A DNA stretch of 60,040 bases from Candidatus Woesearchaeota archaeon (GTDB lineage: Archaea > Nanobdellota > Nanobdellia > Woesearchaeales > GW2011-AR4): the NCBI GenBank assembly GCA_016188245.1, contig JACPIE010000001.1:1-60040 (forward strand), written 5' to 3'. This document shows positions 1 to 8,848 of this stretch, one piece after another. A program made the position numbers and the translations under genes. The notes below the pieces were generated by a model. It was not told the origin of the DNA, ran no database searches, and worked only from the letters and a program-made list of their open reading frames with translations. How positions within the stretch are numbered: the stretch's first letter is position 1; every line of letters begins with the position of its first letter.

Positions 1-23
1 AGCTAACGCTAAAACGGTAAGAG

Positions 24-63
24 TTTGAGCGTGCCAAAATTTCGCTGCACGCTCAAATTTTTT
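24..63 (+). terminator. Intrinsic-terminator-like hairpin followed by T-run
   Basis: tttgagcgtgc (24-34) / gcacgctcaaa (47-57), 11-bp perfect stem, 12-nt loop, followed by TTTTTT (58-63). Confidence 0.6.
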
Positions 64-91
64 ATTCACATGATTAAAGAACTAACGGAGG

Positions 92-128
92 AAAGGATAA
101 GAACGGGCTGAAGCCCGAGGTATCCTTT
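92..128 (+). promoter_or_regulatory. Nested hairpin in the 5' leader of the transketolase gene
   Basis: aaaggata (92-99) pairs with tatccttt (121-128); inner cgggct-ga-agcccg (104-117); ends 7 nt before ATG 136. Confidence 0.5.
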
Positions 129-135
129 GTATGTA

Positions 136-981
136 ATGACAAGTCAAAAATTAATTCTTCAGCTCAGTCAAAAGGCAAAGGATCTCAGGAAAGAGATTAT
201 TGAGATGGTCTACAATGCGCAGTCCGGCCATCCAGGCGGCTCTTTAAGCGAAATTGATGTGCTTGTTGCACTGTATTACCATAAGCTGAAAGTTGATTCC
301 AAAAATCCCGAATGGGATGAACGCGACAGGTTTGTGCTGAGCAAAGGGCATGCGAGCCCGGGAATTTATGCCGTGCTGGCCGACAAAGGATTTTTTCCGA
401 AATCAGAGCTTGAAGGATTCAGGAAGATAGGAAGGATGCTCCAGGGCCACCCTGAATTGAACACTCCGGGAATAGATTTTGCCGGAGGCTCGCTTGGCCA
501 GGGCATCTGCTTTGCAGTCGGGCTTGCACTTGCCGGCAAGCTTGACAAAAAGGATTACAAAGTGTATGTGATGATAGGCGACGGCGAATCGCAGGAAGGC
601 TCTGTCTGGGAAGCTTCAATGGCAGCCTCATTCCACAAGCTGGACAATCTGATTGGGATACTTGATAAAAACCAGGTGCAGGAGACAGGAAAGACAAAAG
701 ACGTGATGGATATTGGGGACGTGTCCATGAAATGGAAGGCTTTCGGCTGGAATGTCATAAGCATCAACGGCCACGACATGGGGCAGATTGTCAATGCCCT
801 TGACAAGGCTTCAAAATCTAAAAATAAAAATCCAACAATAATTATTTCCAACACAATAAAGGGGAAAGGAGTTTCATTCATGGAATTAAACTACAAATTC
901 CACGGAAAAGCCCCAAATGAAGAGGAATGCAAAAAGGCGCTTGAGGAGATAGAAAAAATTGATGTTAATAAATTCAAATAA
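136..981 (+). CDS. Transketolase N-terminal subunit
   Basis: SGHPGGSLSEID, KGHASPGIYAVLA, GSLGQG and GDGESQEGSVWEA (ThDP-binding) motifs; split transketolase. Confidence 0.93.
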   Translation: MTSQKLILQLSQKAKDLRKEIIEMVYNAQSGHPGGSLSEIDVLVALYYHKLKVDSKNPEWDERDRFVLSKGHASPGIYAVLADKGFFPKSELEGFRKIGRMLQGHPELNTPGIDFAGGSLGQGICFAVGLALAGKLDKKDYKVYVMIGDGESQEGSVWEASMAASFHKLDNLIGILDKNQVQETGKTKDVMDIGDVSMKWKAFGWNVISINGHDMGQIVNALDKASKSKNKNPTIIISNTIKGKGVSFMELNYKFHGKAPNEEECKKALEEIEKIDVNKFK

Positions 982-985
982 GAAA

Positions 986-1930
986 ATGGAAACACAAAAA
1001 ATCGCAACTCGTGAAGGATATGGGAAAGCGCTTTTGGAATTGGGAAAAATAAACCAAAATGTTGTTGTTTTGGATGCTGATTTGGGAGACAGCACCAAGG
1101 CAGAGCATTTTGGCAGGATGTTTTCGGAAAGATTTTTTACTATGGGGATTGCAGAGCAGGACATGATAGGGGCTGCAGCCGGCCTTTCTGTGTCCGGCAA
1201 GATTCCTTATGTAAGCACGTTTGCTGTTTTCAGCGAAAGGGCTTTTGAATTCACAAGGAACATAGTGTCGAGAAACAAGCTGAACGTGAAGCTAACAGGA
1301 AGCCATGCGGGGATATCCACAGGCGAAGACGGCAAATCTGCCCAGGCCATTGAAGACATTGCAGTTTACAGGGCGCTGCCGAACATGGTTGTGCTGCAGC
1401 CGGCTGATTCAATTGAGGCTGAGAAGATGGTGTTTGCGCTGGCTGATTACAAAGGGCCTTCTTACATGAGGGTGCACAGGACTGCTTATCCGGTTATTCA
1501 CGGCCAAAATTATAAGTTTGAGATCGGCAAGGGAGAAATCTTAAAAGAGGGAAAAGATGCCGTTATTTTTGCCAGCGGCACAATGGTTCATGAGTCTTTG
1601 AAGGCTGCCGAGATTCTCGAGAATAAAAAAATCAATGTGTATGTTGTGAATATTTCCACGATAAAGCCGATTGATGTTGATTTGGTGATGGATTTGGCAA
1701 AAAAAACCGATTGTGTGATTACGGCAGAAGACCACAATGTGATTGGAGGATTGGGCGGGGCTGTTGCCGAAGTTCTAGGCGAGAATTATCCCTGCATCAT
1801 GAAAAGAATTGGATTGAATGACAGGTATGCTGAATCCGGCAAGCCTGCAGAATTGTACAGGAAGTATGGATTGGATGCTGCATCAATTGCAGAAGAAGTC
1901 ATGAAGCTTGTCAGCAAGAGAAAAGGTTAA
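986..1930 (+). CDS. Transketolase C-terminal subunit
   Basis: DADLGDSTKAEHF, GIAEQDMIGAAAGLS; directly downstream of the N-terminal subunit. Confidence 0.93.
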   Translation: METQKIATREGYGKALLELGKINQNVVVLDADLGDSTKAEHFGRMFSERFFTMGIAEQDMIGAAAGLSVSGKIPYVSTFAVFSERAFEFTRNIVSRNKLNVKLTGSHAGISTGEDGKSAQAIEDIAVYRALPNMVVLQPADSIEAEKMVFALADYKGPSYMRVHRTAYPVIHGQNYKFEIGKGEILKEGKDAVIFASGTMVHESLKAAEILENKKINVYVVNISTIKPIDVDLVMDLAKKTDCVITAEDHNVIGGLGGAVAEVLGENYPCIMKRIGLNDRYAESGKPAELYRKYGLDAASIAEEVMKLVSKRKG

Positions 1931-1956
1931 AAATGATGTTATGTTAGTGAGGTAAA

Positions 1957-2607
1957 ATGCAACTGTTCATTGATTCAGCTGAAATCTCAGAAATAAAAAA
2001 GGCCGCTGAGAGCTCATTGTGCGACGGAGTTACTACAAATCCAACTTTGATAGCCAAAGCAGGCCGCGATTACAACGAGGCACTAAAAGAAATCTGTTCG
2101 ATCATAAAAGGCCCTGTAAGCGCTGAGACTGTTTCTTTGGATGCTGACGGAATGGTGAAAGAAGGCATTGCTTTTTCAAAGATTGCCAAAAATATTGTTG
2201 TCAAAGTTCCGATGACTGTTGAGGGAATGAAAGCCTGCCAGAAACTGACAAAAAAAGAGATAAAGGTCAATGTTACACTTGTATTTTCTGCCAATCAAGC
2301 TTTATTGGCTGCAAAATCAGGCGCTTTTATCGTTTCTCCATTTGTCGGAAGATTGGACGATATAAAAGAAGTCGGGATGGATGTGGTCAGGGAAATAAAA
2401 CAGGTGTATGACAATTACAAATTCACAACACAGATACTTGTCGCTTCAGTTAGAAACACAAACCACGTCCTTGATGCTGCTAAAATAGGGGCAGACATTG
2501 CAACAATGCCTTATTCTGTGTTTGAGCAATTGTTCAGGCATGCCCTGACTGATGCCGGAATAAAGAAATTCCTTGAAGACTGGGAGAAAGTGCCGAAGAA
2601 GAGATAA
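1957..2607 (+). CDS. tal: Transaldolase (small TalC/FSA-like class)
   Basis: [13 protein letters not shown]...[11 protein letters not shown]...VKVPMT...[23 protein letters not shown]. Confidence 0.92.
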   Translation: MQLFIDSAEISEIKKAAESSLCDGVTTNPTLIAKAGRDYNEALKEICSIIKGPVSAETVSLDADGMVKEGIAFSKIAKNIVVKVPMTVEGMKACQKLTKKEIKVNVTLVFSANQALLAAKSGAFIVSPFVGRLDDIKEVGMDVVREIKQVYDNYKFTTQILVASVRNTNHVLDAAKIGADIATMPYSVFEQLFRHALTDAGIKKFLEDWEKVPKKR

Positions 2608-2657
2608 GATTTGAAGATAATTCTTATTTGTTTTATCAACATTAAACCAGAAGCTTT

Positions 2658-2675
2658 AAATACTTATAAGTATTT
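2658..2675. promoter_or_regulatory. 18-bp perfect palindrome overlapping TATA-like region of toxin-antitoxin operon
   Basis: aaatacttataagtattt is its own reverse complement; ends 16 nt before antitoxin ATG 2692. Confidence 0.55.
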
Positions 2676-2691
2676 TTACGTACATATAAAC

Positions 2692-2940
2692 ATGAGGTGT
2701 AAAAAGGGATTGAAACAAATAAGCCTTACAATGCCTGAAAACCTGTTATATGCATCGAAGGATTATTCTGAGCAGTTTGGCTACAAAAATGTACAGGAAT
2801 TTATTTTAGATTTGGTCAGGGATAAAGTAGTTTTGCGGAATATCGAAAGGTACAGGAAAATAGATGAAAGAATGAAGAAAGGGATTGGAGTAAAAAGATT
2901 CAGCCAAAAGGGCGCTGTTAAATATCTTAAAGAGATTTAA
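2692..2940 (+). CDS. Putative antitoxin (ribbon-helix-helix-like), partner of RelE-like toxin
   Basis: Short ORF, MRCKKGLKQISLTMPENLLYASKDYSEQFGYKNVQEFILDLVRDK; immediately upstream of RelE-like ORF. Confidence 0.7.
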   Translation: MRCKKGLKQISLTMPENLLYASKDYSEQFGYKNVQEFILDLVRDKVVLRNIERYRKIDERMKKGIGVKRFSQKGAVKYLKEI

Positions 2941-2941
2941 G

Positions 2942-3196
2942 ATGGATTATTCTGCAGAGTTCAGTGCCGAATTTGATAAATCCATGAAAAAGCTGAAGAA
3001 AAAAGATAAAACTACATTTGAGCAGATACAAAAGAAGCTTATTGAGATTGTCCAGAATCCCGAGCATTACAAGCCATTAAGGAATGTACTTGCAGGCTAC
3101 AGAAGGCTGCATTTTGGAAGCTTTGTGCTGATTTATACGATAGAAGGAAGTGTTGTAAGGATTATATCATTGGACCACCATGATGGGGCTTATTAG
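2942..3196 (+). CDS. RelE/ParE-family toxin
   Basis: FDKSMKKLKKKDKTTFEQIQKKLIEI...YKPLRNVLAGYRRLHFGSFVLIYTIEGSVVRIISLDHHDGAY typical RelE fold signature. Confidence 0.88.
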   Translation: MDYSAEFSAEFDKSMKKLKKKDKTTFEQIQKKLIEIVQNPEHYKPLRNVLAGYRRLHFGSFVLIYTIEGSVVRIISLDHHDGAY

Positions 3197-3303
3197 AATA
3201 AAGTTTGGGGGAAGGACTGAAGAAGAAATAAGAAAACAGTACTTCTAATCTATAAATTCAACAAAACGGAAAGTTTATATATCTACAATCAAATAAAAAT
3301 TTT

Positions 3304-3702
3304 ATGGTGGAGAACGTACAAATAACCAATACCAAAAAAAGACCAGGTGTGGTATGGAGTTATTCTATAATCGTAGTATTGCTTATGTTATTTTCTATTG
3401 GGATTATGCTTTTTTTTGGATATTCGGAAGCTACAAAACGTAATGTATCGCCACTACTTATTATTATCATAAGCTTGCTTTTTGTTTCGCCTTTAATCAT
3501 AACTGATTTAATTTTTATATACAAATTTTTTATGTTAGAAAAAAAGTCATTATTATGGCTGTACATTTCTTTTGGAATCGGATTAGTTTATGGTATAATC
3601 AGATTAGAAATCGTATCAATAATCGGGCTTATTATAATGGGTTTTGCCCTAAGAGATTATATAAAAAATAAAAAAATTGATGAAATCCCATTATTCACTT
3701 AA
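3304..3702 (+). CDS. Hypothetical multi-pass membrane protein
   Basis: 132 aa with about four hydrophobic segments; upstream TATA-like tttatatat. Confidence 0.6.
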   Translation: MVENVQITNTKKRPGVVWSYSIIVVLLMLFSIGIMLFFGYSEATKRNVSPLLIIIISLLFVSPLIITDLIFIYKFFMLEKKSLLWLYISFGIGLVYGIIRLEIVSIIGLIIMGFALRDYIKNKKIDEIPLFT

Positions 3703-3821
3703 AAATACTTTTGATATAACCACAATTCTGAGTTGTAGGTTCAAGTTTCATATTGTCTATTTTAAAGTTATAAATAATTTTAATCTAAACCTTTTTATAA
3801 CCTTTTCCTTAACTTGATTAT

Positions 3822-4970
3822 ATGGCACAGGCAACCAGCAAGCAGTTCAACGTAAAGGATGCGAAATCGCATGAGTCTTCCTATGACAGGAAGGTGAATG
3901 AGCTGGAAGAGGAGCTTTCTACCACAAAATACAACAAGAAAACCCAGGGCCATATTGGATTAATAAAGGCGAAGCTTGCAAAGATAAAGGAAGAATACCA
4001 AAAAAAGGCAGCAGGAAAAGGGAAGCAGGAAGGATTTTCCGTAAAAAGGACAGGAGACGCAACTGTGATTCTTGTCGGGTTTCCGAGCGTCGGAAAATCA
4101 ACTCTGCTGAATGCAATCACGAATGCAAATTCACCTGTCGGGGCTTACGCTTTCACAACTTTGACATGCATCCCGGGCTTAATGGAATACAACCATGCAA
4201 AGATCCAGGTTCTTGATGTTCCGGGCATTGTTGAAGGCGCTGCGACAGGAAGGGGCAGGGGCAAGGAAGTTTTGGCATGCGCGCAAAGCGCTGATTTGGT
4301 TATTGTCCTGCTTGATGTTTTTCATCCCGAGCATCTGGAGGTTGTAAAAAAGGAGATATTTGATACGGGATTAAGGATAAACCAAAATCCGCCACAAGTC
4401 AAGATTTCAAAAAAACTGAGAGGAGGGATTGACCTTGGGCTGACTGTCAAGCTGACAAAACTTGATGCCGACACGATAAAGGGAATATTGAAGGAATTCA
4501 GGCTGGAGAACTCGAGCATTGTGATAAGGGAAGACATTAGTGATGACCAGCTGATTGATGTAATAGAAGGCAACAAGAAATATGTTCCGGCAATAACTGT
4601 GCTGAACATGATAGATATGGTCAGCGCAAAGGAGCTTGAAAGGCTAAAATCAATCATAAATCCGGACATCTGCATCTCAGCTGAAAAAAAGGTGAACACT
4701 GAAGAGTTAAAGGAGCTTATCTTCAGGAAGCTGGAATTCATGAGAGTTTACTGCAAAGAGCAGGGGAAAAAGGCAGACATGGGCGTGCCTCTGATAATGA
4801 GGAAAGGCAACACCTTGAGAGATGTTTGCCTTAAATTGCACAAGGATTTTGCCAATAAATTCAGGTTTGCAAGAATCTGGGGCAAATCATCAAAATTTCC
4901 GGGAATGGTTGTGAGAAAACTGGGTCACACGCTGGAAGACAATGATATTGCAGAGATACATGTCAGCTAG
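3822..4970 (+). CDS. DRG-family (developmentally regulated GTP-binding) GTPase with TGS domain
   Basis: GFPSVGKSTLLNAIT (G1), DVPGIVEGAATGRGRGKEVLA (G3), C-terminal TGS. Confidence 0.93.
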   Translation: MAQATSKQFNVKDAKSHESSYDRKVNELEEELSTTKYNKKTQGHIGLIKAKLAKIKEEYQKKAAGKGKQEGFSVKRTGDATVILVGFPSVGKSTLLNAITNANSPVGAYAFTTLTCIPGLMEYNHAKIQVLDVPGIVEGAATGRGRGKEVLACAQSADLVIVLLDVFHPEHLEVVKKEIFDTGLRINQNPPQVKISKKLRGGIDLGLTVKLTKLDADTIKGILKEFRLENSSIVIREDISDDQLIDVIEGNKKYVPAITVLNMIDMVSAKELERLKSIINPDICISAEKKVNTEELKELIFRKLEFMRVYCKEQGKKADMGVPLIMRKGNTLRDVCLKLHKDFANKFRFARIWGKSSKFPGMVVRKLGHTLEDNDIAEIHVS

Positions 4971-5022
4971 CTTTTATTTTCCATATTTACACAATAAGCA
5001 CAATATGCTTTTTCCCGCAACA

Positions 5023-5032
5023 TTTAAATATA
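5023..5032 (+). promoter_or_regulatory. TATA-like box upstream of the aromatic operon / leader ORF
   Basis: catttaaatataac; centre about 30 nt upstream of ATG 5057, predicting an almost leaderless start. Confidence 0.55.
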
Positions 5033-5056
5033 ACTTCAACTTACCAAAGCATTAAA

Positions 5057-5155
5057 ATGTTAAGAAGAATAGAAAACTTAATGTCCCAGATTGGGTTTGC
5101 TTTCTACAGGATATTTTCAAGCTTTAGGTATTTCTTTTTTTACTTTAAGTATTGA
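5057..5155 (+). CDS. Putative Phe/Tyr-rich leader peptide (32 aa), candidate attenuator of the aro-phe-tyr operon
   Basis: ATG TTA AGA AGA ... TAT TGA = MLRRIENLMSQIGFAFYRIFSSFRYFFFYFKY; 12 Phe/Tyr in last 19 residues; correctly placed TATA-like box; ends 90 nt before aroF. Confidence 0.5.
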   Translation: MLRRIENLMSQIGFAFYRIFSSFRYFFFYFKY

Positions 5156-5245
5156 TTGGCCCGTTTTTTGAGGCTGATCCCGTTGTCTTGACATGATTAA
5201 AAACTGCTAAAATGCGCGTTACAGAAAACAAACAAAGGTGAGAAA

Positions 5246-6259
5246 ATGATTGTTGTGATGAAAAAAATTGCATCTGAGCATCAGATACATAAAATAGTTG
5301 AAAAAATAAAGTCCAGCGGGCTTAAGCCGCATATCTCGAAAGGAGAGGAATTAACCATAATAGGAATTATAGGAGATGAAAGGAAAGTTCCTGAATCGCA
5401 GATAATGGCAATGGAAGGCGTTGCAAAAGTAATGCCGGTGTTATCACCTTACAAACTTGTGAGCCGGGACTTTCATCCTAATAACAAGATTATAACTGTT
5501 GATGGAGTTAAATTTGGCTCGAATGATATTGTAGTAATGGCAGGCCCCTGCTCTGTTGAAAGCAAAGAGCAGATAATTGAGACGGCTGAATTAGTTAAAA
5601 AAGCAGGAGCGAAGATATTAAGAGGGGGGGCTTTCAAGCCAAGGACATCTCCTTACTCTTTCCAGGGAATGGGGGAAGAGGGGTTAAGGCTGCTGAGAAA
5701 AGCAAAAGATGAAACTGGCATGCCGGTCATAACAGAAGTCATGGACACAAGAAATGTTCCATTGGTCTGCAAATACGCTGACATTCTGCAGATAGGGGCA
5801 AGGAACATGCAGAACTATGACTTGCTGAAGGAAGTCGGAAAGTGCAAGCATCCTGTTTTGCTGAAGAGAGGATTGTCAGCCACAATAAATGAATGGCTTA
5901 TGAGCGCAGAATATGTCATGGCAGCAGGTAACCACAATGTCATTTTATGCGAAAGGGGGATAAGAACTTTTGAAACATACACAAGAAACACTTTGGACTT
6001 GAATGCAGTTCCTGCAGTCAAGGAACTTACTCATTTGCCTGTCATTGTTGATCCGAGCCACGGAACTGGGCGATACTCCTTAGTTTGCCCTATGAGCAAG
6101 GCTGCTGTTGCTGCAGGGGCTGACGGCCTGCTGATTGAAGTGCATAAAAATCCGGAAAAATCGGTAAGTGATGCCGACCAGACAATAAGCACAGACAAGT
6201 TTGCAGAGCTCATAGGCCAGCTGAAAGCTGTTGCGGCTGCTGTCGGAAGGAAGATTTAA
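5246..6259 (+). CDS. aroF: 3-deoxy-7-phosphoheptulonate (DAHP) synthase with N-terminal regulatory-type domain
   Basis: [42 protein letters not shown] motifs. Confidence 0.95.
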   Translation: MIVVMKKIASEHQIHKIVEKIKSSGLKPHISKGEELTIIGIIGDERKVPESQIMAMEGVAKVMPVLSPYKLVSRDFHPNNKIITVDGVKFGSNDIVVMAGPCSVESKEQIIETAELVKKAGAKILRGGAFKPRTSPYSFQGMGEEGLRLLRKAKDETGMPVITEVMDTRNVPLVCKYADILQIGARNMQNYDLLKEVGKCKHPVLLKRGLSATINEWLMSAEYVMAAGNHNVILCERGIRTFETYTRNTLDLNAVPAVKELTHLPVIVDPSHGTGRYSLVCPMSKAAVAAGADGLLIEVHKNPEKSVSDADQTISTDKFAELIGQLKAVAAAVGRKI

Positions 6260-6267
6260 ATCATGCA

Positions 6268-7359
6268 ATGGAAACAGTCAAAATTGATTTAAATAAGGAA
6301 ACTGACGATTCTTATGATATTTTTATAGACAGCTTCTTGTTTGATGGGCTGGCAGATGAGCTAAAAAGAAAGCCTGCTGCCAATTCGTATGCAGTAATAA
6401 CCGATTCAAATGTCGGGAAAATTTATGGCAAAAAACTGCTGAAAAACTTGCAGGATGATGAAATAAATTCACATTTGATTTCATTTTCGGCAGGAGAAAA
6501 AAGCAAGAGCAGGAAAACGAAAGAAAGGATAGAAGATGAAATGCTCAGGCTTGGGCTCGGAAGAGGCACCTGCATAATTGCACTTGGGGGAGGTGTTGTG
6601 GGGGATTTGGCAGGATTTGTTGCGGCAACATACATGAGGGGCATCCCATACATACAAGTTCCAACCACCTTGCTTGCAATGGCCGACAGTTCCATTGGTG
6701 GAAAGGTTGCAGTTGACACTCCACATGCAAAAAATTCTGTCGGAAGCTTCCACCAGCCGAAAAAGGTGGTGATTGACATCAATTTCCTGAAAACTTTGCC
6801 GAAAAAAGAGATTGCAAACGGGTTGGCTGAAATCATAAAGCATGCGTTAATCAAAGACAAAGATTTTTTCCATTTTCTGGAAAAAAATATTGACGGGATT
6901 TTGAAATGTGATTTAGAAGCACTAAAACAGGCGATAAAAAGAAGCTGCGAAATAAAAGCAGATATTGTCGCTGAAGATGAAAAAGAAAAAGGATTGAGAA
7001 AAATTCTCAATTACGGCCATACTATTGGGCATGCGATTGAATCGGCTTTGAAATATGGGATAAGCCACGGGGAAGCTGTTGCAGTCGGCATGTGCTGTGC
7101 TGCAAAATTGGCTGCAAAAAAGGGATTCCTGGATGAAGGTTCTGTTATAAGGCAGAACAATCTGCTTGACCATGCGGGACTGCCGCACAAGCTGAGCCAT
7201 CACAAGCTTAAGCCAAAAATTATTCTTGAGCGCATAAAATACGATAAAAAAATCATCAACGGCCGAATAAATTTTGTTTTGCTGAATTCAATTGGCAATG
7301 CTTTCGTTTCCGATGATGTCACTTTAGAGGATATAAAAAAGATTCTTGAAGAACAATAA
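6268..7359 (+). CDS. aroB: 3-dehydroquinate synthase
   Basis: ALGGGVVGDLAGFVAATYMRG, VPTTLLAMADSSIGGKVAVD, NYGHTIGHAIE, HGEAVAVGM. Confidence 0.96.
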   Translation: METVKIDLNKETDDSYDIFIDSFLFDGLADELKRKPAANSYAVITDSNVGKIYGKKLLKNLQDDEINSHLISFSAGEKSKSRKTKERIEDEMLRLGLGRGTCIIALGGGVVGDLAGFVAATYMRGIPYIQVPTTLLAMADSSIGGKVAVDTPHAKNSVGSFHQPKKVVIDINFLKTLPKKEIANGLAEIIKHALIKDKDFFHFLEKNIDGILKCDLEALKQAIKRSCEIKADIVAEDEKEKGLRKILNYGHTIGHAIESALKYGISHGEAVAVGMCCAAKLAAKKGFLDEGSVIRQNNLLDHAGLPHKLSHHKLKPKIILERIKYDKKIINGRINFVLLNSIGNAFVSDDVTLEDIKKILEEQ

Positions 7360-7360
7360 A

Positions 7361-8848
7361 ATGCTGGCTGCGGTAATAACGGAAAAAAATTTTGAGAACG
7401 TTTCCAAAGTTTTGAAAGAGATTAAGGCTGCGGATTTGGTGGAATTAAGATTAGATTATTTGAGAGAAATTGAATTATCAAAGTTAAAGAACATGATTAA
7501 AAACTGCAATAAGCCGGTTATGGTAACCAATAGGAAAATTGGTGAAGGCGGGTTTTTTAACGGAAGCGAAGAAGAGAGAATCCAAATATTGAAAAAAGCT
7601 GCAGATTTCGGGGCAGGTTTTGTTGACATTGAATATTCGTCAGATAAAAATTCCATAAAAGGCCTGATAAAAAACAAAAAAAACTCGAAAATTATCGTTT
7701 CGTGCCATAATTTTGAAAAAACACCGGATAACCTGAATGTGATTTACAATAAAATCAAAACGTTGAATCCTGACATTATTAAAATTGTGACAAAAGCAAG
7801 TTCTGTAAAGGACAATTTCAAAATTTTTGAGTTGATCAATGCTGCAAAAAAAGAAAACCAAAAGATAACAGCTTTCTGCATGGGGCCTTACGGGCAATTC
7901 AGCAGGGTATTGGGTGCCATACTGGGCTCGCATATAACCTATGCTTCAATTGGCAAAGGCAAAGAGTCTGCAAGCGGGCAAATGACAATAAATGAGATGA
8001 CCGATTTGTATAGAATCAAAAATATAAACAAAAATACGAAAATTGCCGGCTTGATTGGAAATCCTGTTGGGCATTCCTGGTCGCATATCATCCACAATGC
8101 AGGGTTTGGTGAATTTGGGATAAATGCCGTTTATTTAAAATTCCGGGTTGATAAACTAAAAGAGTTTGTTGAATATTCCAAAAAGCTTAATGTGGTTGGT
8201 TTTAGCGTTACAATCCCGTATAAAATCAGAATAATGGGCTATCTTGATGAAATTGACGAAAAGGCAAAGAAAATAGGAGCTGTGAACACAATTGCAGCAA
8301 GAAATGGGAAATATGTAGGGTATAACGCTGACTGCGACGGGGCAATGCTCGCCCTAAAAAGCAAAACAAAGTTAAAAGGCAAGAATGTCGTTTTATTGGG
8401 AGCAGGCGGCTCTGCAAGGGCAATTGCTTATGGGCTGAAAGAAGAAAATGCAAATGTCACAATACTCAACAGGACTGCCAGGAAAGCGAAGGCAATCGCC
8501 GATAAATTTAAGTTTGATTATGGGCCGTTAGGCAAATTAAAAAATGCAGATTATGACATTTTGATAAATGCCACTTCTGCCGGAATGCATCCTGAAGCAG
8601 ACAAATCGCCGGTTGAAGCTCGCTTAATCAAAAAAGGCGCTGTTTTCTTCGACATTGTGTTCAACCCATACAAAACAAAGCTGCTCAAGGATGCTGAAAA
8701 GAAAAAATGCATTATTATACCAGGAACTGAAATGCTCATCAACCAGGCTGTCTTGCAGTTCGAGCTATGGACGGGCAGGGCTGCTCCAAAAGAGGCCATG
8801 AGGGAAAAAATGATGGATTGCATCAAAAATGATTGCCATAAAAACTAA
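7361..8848 (+). CDS. aroDE: Bifunctional 3-dehydroquinate dehydratase / shikimate dehydrogenase fusion
   Basis: N-term type I DHQase (ELRLDYL, VSCHNFEKTP); C-term AroE (LIGNPVGHSWSHIIHNAGF, VTIPYK, LLGAGGSARAIAYGL, NATSAGM). Confidence 0.94.
   Translation: MLAAVITEKNFENVSKVLKEIKAADLVELRLDYLREIELSKLKNMIKNCNKPVMVTNRKIGEGGFFNGSEEERIQILKKAADFGAGFVDIEYSSDKNSIKGLIKNKKNSKIIVSCHNFEKTPDNLNVIYNKIKTLNPDIIKIVTKASSVKDNFKIFELINAAKKENQKITAFCMGPYGQFSRVLGAILGSHITYASIGKGKESASGQMTINEMTDLYRIKNINKNTKIAGLIGNPVGHSWSHIIHNAGFGEFGINAVYLKFRVDKLKEFVEYSKKLNVVGFSVTIPYKIRIMGYLDEIDEKAKKIGAVNTIAARNGKYVGYNADCDGAMLALKSKTKLKGKNVVLLGAGGSARAIAYGLKEENANVTILNRTARKAKAIADKFKFDYGPLGKLKNADYDILINATSAGMHPEADKSPVEARLIKKGAVFFDIVFNPYKTKLLKDAEKKKCIIIPGTEMLINQAVLQFELWTGRAAPKEAMREKMMDCIKNDCHKN

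Noticed and set aside
5624-5630. G7 homopolymer in aroF as a phase-variation or frameshift site
   Set aside because: In frame and encodes the conserved RGGAF motif of DAHP synthase; one short run is not evidence for slippage.
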